The notes under the pieces: generated by a model
The model's database searches: none
Told to the model about the DNA's origin: nothing
Seen by the model: only the letters and a program-made list of their open reading frames with translations
Origin: Litorivivens sp041624475
GTDB lineage: Bacteria; Pseudomonadota; Gammaproteobacteria; Pseudomonadales; Spongiibacteraceae
Direction: 5' to 3'
Length of the DNA stretch: 64,000 nt
Assembly: GCF_041624475.1 (NCBI RefSeq)
Contig: NZ_JBFJUX010000006.1
Span: 1-64,000 of the forward strand
Shown here: positions 50,480 through 58,940 of the stretch, piece by piece
Position numbering within the stretch: the stretch's first letter is position 1
Layout: each line of letters begins with the position of its first letter
Translations under genes and position numbers: made by a program

Positions 50480-51993
50480 GCCTTGCCGATACGCTGGTGC
50501 TGGCCGGCTATCTGCTGGCTATTTTACTGCTTGGTGTTTTTTTCTCACGCAAGACCCACACCACCGATGATTATTTTGTTGGCGGTCGCAATTATCGGGG
50601 CTGGGTCATTGGTCTGAGTCTGGTAGGGACTTCGATCAGTTCCGTAACCTTTCTCGCCTACCCGGCGGATGCCTATAAAACAGCCTGGCTGCGCTACCTG
50701 CCCAATCTGATGTTGCCGGTAGCAATTTTTGTGGCAGCCCGCTATTTCCTGCCGTTTTTCCGGCGCGCCAATACGGTGACGGCCTATGAATTTCTGGAGG
50801 ATCGCTTCGGCCCTTCGGTGCGGGTGTATGGCGCCGCGTCTTTCATGATTGCGCAACTGGTGCGCGTCAGCACGATTCTTTATCTGATATCCCTGTTGCT
50901 GTTTGAAATCAGTGGTCTTGATCCCGTGTGGTGTATCGTCGCGGCCGGTGTTTTTGTCGCCTTTTACACGGTTGCCGGCGGCATTGAAGCGGTTATCTGG
51001 ACCGATGTGATTCAGACCTTGGTGCTTCTGTTTGGCGGGATTGCCTGTCTTTGGGTGATAGTGGATTTGTTGCCTGGCGGATTGGGGCAGGTGGTCAGCA
51101 CGGCCACCGAGCACGGCAAACTGGGTTTCTCCGAGTGGCGCAACGGTGAGCTGACCCCCGTCAGCTGGGATCTCAGCCTGCTGAATAAAACTGGCACCAT
51201 GATGCTGGTGCTCGGGCTGGTGAATTGGCTTACCGAATACAGCAGCAACCAGAATACCGTGCAGCGCTACTGTGCCGCCAAGTCGGAGCAGGAGGCGCGC
51301 CGGGGCATGTGGGTTTGTGCGCTGAGCAGCTTGCCGATCTGGGCCTTCTACATGTTTCTGGGAACGGCGCTGTATGTGTTCTATCTGCAGTTCCCGGCGC
51401 CCGAAGCGGCCGACATGCTCAGCGGTGAACGCAAGGCGGAGCAGATTCTGCCGTTTTTTATTCTCAGTGAATTACCGGATGGGCTGGTCGGGCTGGTATT
51501 GGCAGCGGCGCTGGCCGCCGCCATGTCATCCCTGGATTCCAGTATCAACGCTATTTCGGCGGTGTCCGTGGTGGATATTTACCGCCGCCACCTGAAAAAG
51601 GATGCGCCTGAAGGGCACTATTTATGGGTGGCCAGGGCTGTTGCGATTGCGGTCAGTGGTTTGATGATCGGGGGTGCCATCGCCTTCTACTACGCTGACA
51701 CCAAAACCCTGCAGGACGCACTCACCATTCTGGTGGCCCTGCTCGGCGGTGGCTTGCTGAGCCTTTATCTATTTGGCTTTTTTTGCCGCCGCGGTGGCGC
51801 TGAGCAGGCCTGGCTCGGAATAGCCGTAACCATGTTGTTCACCGGCTGGGTTCTTCTCGCCCGCAACGGCTGGCTGTTCACGGTTGAGGACATGCCCTTT
51901 GATCTGTATTACACGGCCATCATCGGCAATATTCTGATGTTTGCTGTGCTCTGGCTCGCCAGCCGCCGTACGCCGCAGCGCGCGAAGGTTTGA
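50476..51993 (+). CDS. Sodium:solute symporter (SSS family)
   Basis: 505-residue permease with 12-13 membrane helices. DDYFVGGRN near the N-terminus and AAMSSLDSSINAISAVSVVDIYRR in helix 9 are SSS-family signatures; GTG start. The substrate is probably a sugar, sialic-acid-like or amino acid, as in other bacterial SSS members; the neighbouring sialidase-like protein suggests a sugar. The 3' end overlaps an opposite-strand gene by 225 bases. Confidence 0.92.
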   Translation: MSLADTLVLAGYLLAILLLGVFFSRKTHTTDDYFVGGRNYRGWVIGLSLVGTSISSVTFLAYPADAYKTAWLRYLPNLMLPVAIFVAARYFLPFFRRANTVTAYEFLEDRFGPSVRVYGAASFMIAQLVRVSTILYLISLLLFEISGLDPVWCIVAAGVFVAFYTVAGGIEAVIWTDVIQTLVLLFGGIACLWVIVDLLPGGLGQVVSTATEHGKLGFSEWRNGELTPVSWDLSLLNKTGTMMLVLGLVNWLTEYSSNQNTVQRYCAAKSEQEARRGMWVCALSSLPIWAFYMFLGTALYVFYLQFPAPEAADMLSGERKAEQILPFFILSELPDGLVGLVLAAALAAAMSSLDSSINAISAVSVVDIYRRHLKKDAPEGHYLWVARAVAIAVSGLMIGGAIAFYYADTKTLQDALTILVALLGGGLLSLYLFGFFCRRGGAEQAWLGIAVTMLFTGWVLLARNGWLFTVEDMPFDLYYTAIIGNILMFAVLWLASRRTPQRAKV

Positions 51994-52545
51994 GCTCAGA
52001 TAGACCAGCGCAGTGATCGCGGCGAAGGGGTCGAGCAGGTAGTCCCAGAGGTTGTTGGATTCCAGCAACCCGAACTGAAAGCCGAGCAGGCCAAGACTCA
52101 GCACGGCGACGATCAGGTTGAGGCCCTTGAGCCACGCCAGTACACCCGTGGCGACCACCGCTAGCGCGACAAGCTTGGGTTGGAAGCCCCACTGGTAGGG
52201 GTCGATCATGCCGGCACCGAGGCTCATAGGGTAAAACCACAGCGCCGTCAGGCCAACCAGTCCCGCAAGCCAGATCATCTCATTCCTGGGCAGTAAGGCC
52301 TTGCCCGTGCCCCGGCAGAGTGCCAGACCGACCAGCACCAGGGTGGAGGTCAGGCTGAACTCACCGAATACGCCGCGTAAATAAAACACGGGTGCCAGGC
52401 CCGCGATGGGAATGCACAGAAACACGAGTGACAGGGTGTAGACCAGCACCAGCCGTGAAGACAGGGCGGGGCGACGGCACAGCAGGAGGCTGAACAGCGC
52501 GGCCCAGTGCAGCGCTGAAACGATCAGGCCAAATGTCATATCCAT
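51769..52545 (-). CDS. Multi-pass membrane protein of unknown function with antisense C-terminal tail
   Basis: 258 residues from the ATG at 52545, or 256 from a second ATG at 52539. About seven hydrophobic helices fill residues 1-190, then a hydrophilic tail of about 65 residues. That tail is encoded on the strand opposite the end of the symporter gene (225-base antisense overlap) and is not helix-forming. Starts near the stop of the sialidase-like gene (ATGA-type overlap), suggesting coupling. No family recognised; loss of a nearer stop is a simple explanation for the tail. Confidence 0.65.
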   Translation of the reverse strand: MDMTFGLIVSALHWAALFSLLLCRRPALSSRLVLVYTLSLVFLCIPIAGLAPVFYLRGVFGEFSLTSTLVLVGLALCRGTGKALLPRNEMIWLAGLVGLTALWFYPMSLGAGMIDPYQWGFQPKLVALAVVATGVLAWLKGLNLIVAVLSLGLLGFQFGLLESNNLWDYLLDPFAAITALVYLSSNLRALRRTAAGEPEHSKHQNIADDGRVIQIKGHVLNREQPAVAGEKNPAGEQHGYGYSEPGLLSATAAAKKAK

Positions 52546-53858
52546 TGGCTCAACCACTCCTGCGAGAATGCGCGGTGTTTGATATAGGCTTTGTTCCAGG
52601 TGTACACAAGGTGGATGGTTCCGTCTGTAGCTTTGATCAAATAGGGGTAGTCGTAGCGATAGCGACAGCCGCCGTCAGTGCAGAGGGCTTCGCTGGCTGA
52701 TTCGAGAAACTGGGCGCGCTGGCTTTCCGAAAGGCCTTCTTCGGCCATGGTGCTTTCCAGGGCCTGGGAAAACTGCTCCAGGGGCACACGCCGCGGTGCC
52801 GTGCCGTTTTCGCTGTTGTCTTCCACTCGAATAATCGGGTTCCAGCTCTGGCCGCGATCCTCGGAAATCAGCAGGGTCAGGCGATTGCGCTCATCTTCGG
52901 TGTCATTGGCAACCGCCAGTATCCGGCCGCAGTCCATTACGACGGCGGCGAGCGCGGAATTAGGATTGAAGAAGCTGGCGTTTTCGGGCTTGCTCCAGGT
53001 GGTTCCGCTGCTGTCGCTTGAGGTCATAACCGCGGTAAAGGGGGCCTCGTCGCCAGAATCGCGCAGCAGCGCAAGGGCTTCATCATCCTCCACCGGCAAA
53101 ATCACCGGCTGGATAGCTTCGCGTCCGGTAGTCAATCGGGTCTTGTCGAGGACGCGTCCATTCGGTGATAGCCGCAACAGCTCACCAAATTTGCCGGCCA
53201 TTTCGTGATACACCGGCAGGGCGATGGTTCCGTCCTCGTAGAGGTAAGGGGTGCCTTTCACCAAGGTGCTGAGATTGAAAAAGGGCGAGGTTACCAAGCG
53301 GCGAACCGAATGCCAGCTCTGACCATCGTCGTCGGAGTAGGCGACATTGAGCTGGCTCGTGGCCCAGCCGCCCAGCGACACAGAAACGTAGTAGAGCGCC
53401 AGACGGTTATCCTTGAGACGAGTGATAACCGGGTTGCCCAGTTTTTTGATGTAGCGGCCCAATTCCCGTTCGGTAAATTCCCGGGTAATCAGCGGGCGGA
53501 CCTCGCTCCAGTTATCGGAAGCCGGGTCGAAGTAGGCGCCGTAAATGGCCACATCCTTGGCGCCTTCGCGGCTGCCGCCGAACCAGGTGGCGAGCAGGCG
53601 ACCGTCGGCGAGCTCGGCAACGGAGGCTGAGTGGACCATATCGGTGGCGTTGCGGCGCGAGACGATCTTAGGGGCGCCGTTATAGACGGTTAGGCGTTCG
53701 GCATCTATCGGTGGTAGGGCAGCCGGGGTGTCATCCCGATGTTCGGGCAGGGTTGCATCCGCGAATACGGGCTGCCCCAGGCTGGTTGTGCCGCGAAGCG
53801 TGACGCTGGCCGCAGCAATAAGTAAAAGCAGCCCGATTAAGCTGTAACGGCTTGGCAT
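52536..53858 (-). CDS. Sialidase-like (BNR/Asp-box) exported protein
   Basis: 440-residue protein from the ATG at 53858 (an ATG at 53918 is also possible). N-terminal hydrophobic segment (signal peptide or anchor), then a six-bladed-propeller-like domain with Asp boxes SDDDGQSWHS, SSDSSGTTWSKP and SEDRGQSWNP. ATWFGGSREGAKDVAIYGAYFD and NPVITRLKDNRLALYYVS fit the sialidase-like family that contains bacterial exo-enzymes acting on acidic sugars. Active-site Arg triad is not clearly assigned, so activity is uncertain. Confidence 0.85.
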   Translation of the reverse strand: MPSRYSLIGLLLLIAAASVTLRGTTSLGQPVFADATLPEHRDDTPAALPPIDAERLTVYNGAPKIVSRRNATDMVHSASVAELADGRLLATWFGGSREGAKDVAIYGAYFDPASDNWSEVRPLITREFTERELGRYIKKLGNPVITRLKDNRLALYYVSVSLGGWATSQLNVAYSDDDGQSWHSVRRLVTSPFFNLSTLVKGTPYLYEDGTIALPVYHEMAGKFGELLRLSPNGRVLDKTRLTTGREAIQPVILPVEDDEALALLRDSGDEAPFTAVMTSSDSSGTTWSKPENASFFNPNSALAAVVMDCGRILAVANDTEDERNRLTLLISEDRGQSWNPIIRVEDNSENGTAPRRVPLEQFSQALESTMAEEGLSESQRAQFLESASEALCTDGGCRYRYDYPYLIKATDGTIHLVYTWNKAYIKHRAFSQEWLSQWI

Positions 53859-54083
53859 AAATGGCGACGACTCAGAATGAAATAGATTTTGCTTTTGGGC
53901 GCGCTTGTAATCGCGCATTTATTGTACAGAGGGATTGTAGCTGAGTGCGGCTGCGCTGTTAAGTCTTGCGAGCACATGATATCGACGTATCCCTCGAAAA
54001 CACTGGGCATTTTTTAGGCTGAGCCGCTACAATACGCGGCCTCGAACGCCCCTATAATCCGTAATTGCCACAGGGTAGATGCC

Positions 54084-54926
54084 GTGACCGTTGCAGAAAT
54101 GTCGAAAAAGCAGAAAACCGAATTCAACAAATTGCAGAAGCGGCTGCGGCGCCATGTCGGCAAGGCGATCGAAGACTACAACATGATCGAGGAGGGTGAC
54201 CGTGTCATGGTCTGCCTGTCCGGCGGCAAGGACTCCTACGGCATGCTGGATATCCTGATGAACCTGCGCCAGAGCGCGCCGGTGAATTTCGAGCTGGTGG
54301 CGGTGAATCTCGACCAGAAACAGCCGGGATTTCCCGAAGAAGTGCTGCCTAACTACTTGTCACAGCTGGATATTGAGTATCACATCCTGGAGAAGGATAC
54401 CTACAGCATCGTCAAATCCGTGGTGCCGGAGGGCAAAACCACCTGCGGCCTGTGCTCGCGGCTGCGCCGGGGTTCACTGTACGGCTTTGCCGAGCAGATT
54501 GGGGCCACCAAAATCGCGCTCGGCCATCACCGTGACGATATTATTGAAACCCTGTTTCTGAACATGTTCTTCGCCGGCAAGCTCAAGGCCATGCCACCCA
54601 AACTTTTGAGCGACGACAAGCAGAATATTGTGATTCGTCCCCTGGCCTACTGCAAAGAGGCGGATCTGGCGGCCTACGCCGAGATCAAAGCTTTCCCGAT
54701 TATTCCCTGTAACCTCTGTGGTTCGCAGGAAAACCTCCAGCGACAGGCGATCAAACAGATGCTGCAGGACTGGGAAAAGCAGTTTCCGGGGCGGATGGAC
54801 TCCATTTTTACCGCCATTGGCAACGTTGCCCCCTCACAACTGGCGGATGGCGAGCTGTTTGATTTCAAGACCCTGAAACTGGAGCGCCCCAGCCTGGACA
54901 AAATCCGGGCCGTCAACCTCGGCTGA
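54084..54926 (+). CDS. ttcA: tRNA 2-thiocytidine biosynthesis protein TtcA
   Basis: 280-residue cytosolic enzyme that places s2C at position 32 of certain tRNAs. PP-loop SGGKDSYG near residue 48, conserved CXXC pair TCGLCSRLRRG and IPCNLCGSQENLQR that bind a [4Fe-4S] cluster. GTG start at 54084; an ATG at 54099 is possible. Single gene. Confidence 0.96.
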   Translation: MTVAEMSKKQKTEFNKLQKRLRRHVGKAIEDYNMIEEGDRVMVCLSGGKDSYGMLDILMNLRQSAPVNFELVAVNLDQKQPGFPEEVLPNYLSQLDIEYHILEKDTYSIVKSVVPEGKTTCGLCSRLRRGSLYGFAEQIGATKIALGHHRDDIIETLFLNMFFAGKLKAMPPKLLSDDKQNIVIRPLAYCKEADLAAYAEIKAFPIIPCNLCGSQENLQRQAIKQMLQDWEKQFPGRMDSIFTAIGNVAPSQLADGELFDFKTLKLERPSLDKIRAVNLG

Positions 54927-55023
54927 TTGGCTTCGCAGTTTTTGACAGTCCTTGACACCGAGCTTGATAAATACCCCAAACTAGCGGTAAATAAGGTGTT
55001 TTTCGCGAATAGCGTCCATTTTC

Positions 55024-56649
55024 ATGCCCATATCCGCTCGCCAGCCCCAAAAAGCCCTTCTGTGTGTCAGCACCTTGCTGGCACTGTGGCTTTGTATCTT
55101 TCCCGCAGCCAATGGGCAGCCGGGCCTGTCAGCTGGCAGCGCCGACCAGCGTGAAGTGACCTTTATCCGGGAAAAAGTTGGCGGCCTGCTCGATACTGTC
55201 TTTGGCCGTTCGGCCTACCACCTTGAGGTTTCCACTCGCGGCAAGGGGCACCGCATTGTGTTGGTGGTCGATAGCCGCTTCCGCGGTGACTATACCGAAG
55301 CCGAACTGCGCACCCTGCTTGGCAGTGTTGCCGAGCTGGATTTTGGCGGGGCTGACGACCTGATTCTGTCGTCTTTGCCGATGGCGCACGGTCGTGAGAC
55401 ACCGACTGACGAATCTTCGCCCTCGACTCCCTTACTACTCTTGCTTGGGGCATTGCTGCTTAGCGGAGGCGGTGCTGTTGGCTGGCTGCTGGCGCGGCGC
55501 CCGCTCAACCCTTATCGCGATCAACTCGACGCACAACTGGAAAGCCTCCACAAACTCGCTGAGGAGGACCCTTCACGGGTGGCTCAGGTACTGCGCCTGT
55601 GGATGCGACCGGCGGCGGCTACCAGCGCCGAAAGCGGCGGCATGACCCAACGCGAGCTGGCTGCGGTGATCGTACTGAGCCTGCCGAAGGCCACGGCTGC
55701 GTCAGTGTTGCGCCAGTTGCTGCCGCGAGAGTTACAGACGCTCGGCGATATCATGGTGCGTATTGCTCGGGTGCGGCGCACGGTGCTGCGCTATGCGGTC
55801 AAACAGTTTTTTGATGATGTGCAGGAGGCGACCGGTTTCGGCGTTAAATCCGAGGCCGACTATCGCAGTCTGCTGGAAAGCGCCTTGGGCGAGCAGCGGG
55901 CTCAGCTGATCGCCGGCGCGCCGGAACTGCAGGCTCATATCCCCTTGTTGGAAAATCTGCGCTGGCTGGAGGCGGATACCATTGCCGAGATGATCTCCGG
56001 CGAGCACCCCCAGATACAGGCGATTGTGGTGGCCAGCCTCGATACTGAAAAAGCCACCCGCACTTTGGAAAACTTGCCCGAGCAGGGCCGTGCCGATGTG
56101 CTGTTGCGGGTTGCGGAAATCGACAAATTGCAGCCGGCCGCCGCCGAGGCCGTATCCCGCCTGATTGAATCGCGGCTGGAAAGCATGGTCAATCAACCGA
56201 ACCGGACACCGCCGGGGCAGCGCCAGGCCGCTGCCATTCTCAAGTCGGTTACTGCAGACTGGTCGGAAGTGCTGTTGCAGGAGGTCTACCAGCGTGATCA
56301 CCGGCTGGCTGCCCTCCTTCAGGAGCAGATGTTTACCATGGACGATCTGCTCGGTCTGACCAGTAGCGACTGGCAGAAAGTTGAACAACAACTGCCGGAT
56401 GAATTGCTGGCGCGCGCCTTGCTCAGCTGTCGGCCCGATACCCGCGAGGGGTTTCTGCAGCGGCTGCCGCGTGGTCGCGCCCGCTCGCTTCGCCCGCTGC
56501 TTAAGCAATACGCGGGGCTGGGCGCGGAGTTGATTCAGCAGTCGGCCAATGACGTGCTGCTCATGGTGAGGCGTATGGCCGCCTCGGGCGACATCGTACT
56601 CAGTGGCGAATTGCGCCTGGCCAGTCCGGCAACGGCAGGTGAAGTATGA
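55024..56649 (+). CDS. fliG: FliF(C-terminal part)-FliG fusion protein
   Basis: 541-residue unusual fusion. Residues 1-31 are a signal peptide or first anchor; 42-122 resemble the last part of the FliF ring-building motif RBM3 (RIVLVVDSRFRGDYTEAEL and DLILSSLP); 136-158 are a membrane helix; 160-194 match the FliF FliG-binding tail (LAEEDPSRVAQVLRLWM). Then a full FliG follows without a stop: N domain about 207-300, middle domain with EHPQ at 327-330 for FliM contact, MFTM at 436-439 (MFxF-like), and C domain 440-528. The rest of FliF (RBM1, RBM2, first TM) is absent. Charged residues for torque appear missing (see findings). ATGA overlap with fliM. Confidence 0.9.
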   Translation: MPISARQPQKALLCVSTLLALWLCIFPAANGQPGLSAGSADQREVTFIREKVGGLLDTVFGRSAYHLEVSTRGKGHRIVLVVDSRFRGDYTEAELRTLLGSVAELDFGGADDLILSSLPMAHGRETPTDESSPSTPLLLLLGALLLSGGGAVGWLLARRPLNPYRDQLDAQLESLHKLAEEDPSRVAQVLRLWMRPAAATSAESGGMTQRELAAVIVLSLPKATAASVLRQLLPRELQTLGDIMVRIARVRRTVLRYAVKQFFDDVQEATGFGVKSEADYRSLLESALGEQRAQLIAGAPELQAHIPLLENLRWLEADTIAEMISGEHPQIQAIVVASLDTEKATRTLENLPEQGRADVLLRVAEIDKLQPAAAEAVSRLIESRLESMVNQPNRTPPGQRQAAAILKSVTADWSEVLLQEVYQRDHRLAALLQEQMFTMDDLLGLTSSDWQKVEQQLPDELLARALLSCRPDTREGFLQRLPRGRARSLRPLLKQYAGLGAELIQQSANDVLLMVRRMAASGDIVLSGELRLASPATAGEV

Positions 56650-57626
56650 GCGATATGATGTCGCAGGAAGAAATTGACGCCCTGCTGGAGCAGGTGGCTT
56701 CGGAGGACGCCGAGGTAAAACCGATGGCGGCGGTCCCTGGCGTGCGCAGCTACGACCTGAGCGCCCAGCAGCACATTGTGCGCGGTCGTCTCAGCGGGCT
56801 GGATGCCCTGAATCAGCGTCTGGCAGCGCGTTTGCGCACCGCCATGACGCCGGTTGTGCGCCAGGATGTGGATGTGGAGCCGATGCCGGTGGCAGTGCGT
56901 AAGTACAGCGACTATGTGCACGGCCTTTATCTGCCGAGCAGCCTGAATCTGATAGAAATGAAACCGCTGGCCGGGACCGCGCTGGTGATGCTGGACGCGA
57001 GGCTGGTCTTTCGCGTGGTGGATTTCTTTTTTGGCGGCTCCGGGCGCCACACCAAGGTAGAAGGGCGAGAGTTTACCGACACCGAGCGGCAGGTTATCGA
57101 CACGGTGCTACAGCGCTTTTACCGGGATATAGGCGATGTCTGGCGCAGTGTGGTCGACCTACAGTGCGAGCCGAGGGGCGTGGAATATAACCCCGCCTCG
57201 GCGGCTATAGCAGGTTTGAACGATAATGTGGTGATCTGCGGTTTTCGCGTGCAGATTGCCGGTGGCGGCGGGGAAGTGCATCTGGTCTTGCCTGAAGCGA
57301 TGCTGGAGCCGGTGCGCGACAGCCTCGAGGCCGGTTCACGTCACCGCTCCCCCGAAGCTGAACGACAGTGGCGAGAATCGATAGAGCAACAGCTGAGCCG
57401 GGTGCTGGTCAGCGCCCGCTGCCGGGTTGCCGAGCTGGAGCTTAGCCTGCAGGAACTGGATGCCTTGCAGGTCGGTGATTTTCTGCCGCTGAATCTGCGG
57501 CGCGGATCGGAATTGACTGTGGGCGGGGTGCCCATCCACCGGGTACAGGCAGGCAGTTATGGCGCACACTGGGCGGTGAAGGTTATAAACCCGGAAACGG
57601 GAAAGTCAGGAGTCGACAATGAGTGA
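56646..57626 (+). CDS. fliM: Flagellar switch protein FliM
   Basis: 326-residue C-ring protein. The N-terminal CheY-P-binding motif is retained (SQEEIDALLEQ, residues 6-16). GGSGRHTKVEGREFTDTE (130-147) is the GGxG region that contacts FliG; the C-terminal about 80 residues form a SpoA/FliN-like domain (ARCRVAELELSLQELDALQVGDFLPL). Length is normal compared with other FliM. Overlaps fliN by eight bases. It indicates that CheY can bind the switch here. Confidence 0.96.
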   Translation: MSDMMSQEEIDALLEQVASEDAEVKPMAAVPGVRSYDLSAQQHIVRGRLSGLDALNQRLAARLRTAMTPVVRQDVDVEPMPVAVRKYSDYVHGLYLPSSLNLIEMKPLAGTALVMLDARLVFRVVDFFFGGSGRHTKVEGREFTDTERQVIDTVLQRFYRDIGDVWRSVVDLQCEPRGVEYNPASAAIAGLNDNVVICGFRVQIAGGGGEVHLVLPEAMLEPVRDSLEAGSRHRSPEAERQWRESIEQQLSRVLVSARCRVAELELSLQELDALQVGDFLPLNLRRGSELTVGGVPIHRVQAGSYGAHWAVKVINPETGKSGVDNE

Positions 57627-57993
57627 ATTCAAAACCCTGGACGAGCAGCGTTCGGGTGCCGCAATACCGCGAGACACGGGCAATGAGGCTGAGCGCGCTC
57701 GCGATGTTCCGGTGGCCAGCAGTCGCGCCAGCCTTGATATGGTGATGGATATCCCCGTGCGAATCAGCATGGAGGTGGGCAGTGCTGAAATTTCCGTGCG
57801 CGACCTGCTGGATTTGCGCCAGGGCGCGGTGGTCGAGCTGGAGCGTCAGGCCGGCGAGCCGCTTGATGTTCTGGTCAATGGCTCGCTCGTGGCCCGGGGT
57901 GAAGTGGTTGTCGTCAACGATCAGCTCGGTATCAGGCTCACAGAGCTGGTGTCGCCGGCAGATCGTGCTCGCGCCCTGCGCAAGGACGAGTAA
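57619..57993 (+). CDS. fliN: Flagellar switch protein FliN
   Basis: 124-residue protein. A flexible N-terminus of about 40 residues, then a SpoA domain with IPVRISMEVGSAEISVRDLLDLRQGAVVELERQAGEPLDVLVNG and RGEVVVVNDQLGIRLTEL, a normal FliN. The ATG lies inside the end of fliM. Last gene of the fliG'-fliM-fliN run. Confidence 0.96.
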   Translation: MSEFKTLDEQRSGAAIPRDTGNEAERARDVPVASSRASLDMVMDIPVRISMEVGSAEISVRDLLDLRQGAVVELERQAGEPLDVLVNGSLVARGEVVVVNDQLGIRLTELVSPADRARALRKDE

Positions 57994-58155
57994 TCGTATA
58001 AGTACCTTTTTTTTATGCTTAAACAATCTAGTGGCTGGTAATCCTCACACGGTCTTGCTGCCTGTCTGATCTATACTCATTGTATTACAGCGATCTACGA
58101 TGCATTGCCGTCGGTGCTGCCTTCTGTATAAAAATCATGTTGGGGGAGGCACCTC

Positions 58156-58350
58156 ATGAAGCGCTTGTTCTATCTGACTGAGTCAGCGGAATTTGCCGGT
58201 CAGGTAAACAAACAACTACTGCGTATACAGCATTTTGTCCGGCATTTTCATGTGCTGGGGCTAAATGAGGCCTCGGTACGCAAGCTGTTACCACATTTAA
58301 CGATACAGCCCGTGAGTGAAACCCGCTCGCGAGTCCCGGTTTTTAACTGA
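58156..58350 (+). CDS. Small protein resembling the N-terminal part of a membrane-protein family
   Basis: 64-residue protein with a strong ribosome site (GGGGGAGG). MKRLFYLTESAEFAGQVNKQLL and RHFHVLGLNEASVRKLL resemble the start of a family of small integral proteins with a HFHV motif, but the membrane helices that normally follow are missing. It could be a truncated or free-standing version. It is separated from fliN by 160 bases and from cheY by a terminator, so it may be its own transcript. No function can be given. Confidence 0.6.
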   Translation: MKRLFYLTESAEFAGQVNKQLLRIQHFVRHFHVLGLNEASVRKLLPHLTIQPVSETRSRVPVFN

Positions 58351-58436
58351 TTTAGTGAAGTAGTGGCCGCAGCTCTGCTGTTGTTGAGCAGGCGCTCCGT
58401 CCAGGTTGACGCCATTTGGCGTAGATGCACCAGCTG

Positions 58437-58464
58437 GACCGCTCCTTGTGAGCGGTCTTTTTTT
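58437..58464 (+). terminator. Rho-independent terminator before cheY
   Basis: GACCGCTC pairs with GAGCGGTC around a CTTGT loop and is followed by seven T. It ends the fli/small-protein transcripts and leaves cheY-hpt to start from its own promoter in the following 75 bases. Confidence 0.9.
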
Positions 58465-58538
58465 CTCGATAAATCGAGCTGGCTAAGCACTCCATTTTAT
58501 GGAAAAGTTACGCTTTCCCCGCTGTATTTGGGTAAGTA

Positions 58539-58940
58539 ATGAAAATACTGGTTGTAGATGATTTTTCGACCATGCGCAGAATCATAAAAAACCTGCTGCG
58601 CAAGTTGGGTTATGAGCAGGTAGACGAAGCTGAAGACGGTGCCAAGGCGCTGCCCATGCTGCACGGCGGGGCTTACGACTTTCTGATTACGGACCTGAAT
58701 ATGCCCGGCATGTCGGGGCTGGAGTTGTTGCGTGCCGTACGCGACGACGCCAGTCTGAGCAAACTGCCGGTGCTGGTCGTTACCGCAGACGCCAATCGCG
58801 AACAGATTGTTGAAGCAGCTCAGGCCGGTGTGAACGGCTATGTGGTAAAACCTTTTACCGCTGCCGTATTGCAGGAAAAAATCGAGCAGATATTTGCCAA
58901 CAGAACCAAACCGGCTCCGCGGGAGAGCGGTGGCTTGTGA
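58539..58940 (+). CDS. cheY: CheY response regulator
   Basis: 133-residue single-domain regulator closely like flagellar CheY. Acidic pocket D7 D8, phospho-acceptor D52 in TDLNMP, T82, Y101 and K104 in GYVVKPF; DFSTMRRI and the FliM-binding surface are conserved, with Leu at the place of E. coli Trp58. It can in principle be phosphorylated and bind FliM. It overlaps the Hpt gene (GTGA). Confidence 0.95.
   Translation: MKILVVDDFSTMRRIIKNLLRKLGYEQVDEAEDGAKALPMLHGGAYDFLITDLNMPGMSGLELLRAVRDDASLSKLPVLVVTADANREQIVEAAQAGVNGYVVKPFTAAVLQEKIEQIFANRTKPAPRESGGL

Noticed and set aside
54028..54058. TACAAT and TATAAT before ttcA as promoters
   Set aside because: Both -10-like elements lack a -35 at 16-18 bases, so I do not call a promoter.
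55024..57993. Type III secretion system reading of the FliG/FliM/FliN genes
   Set aside because: No export apparatus, needle or effector gene is present, and FliG is not part of injectisomes.
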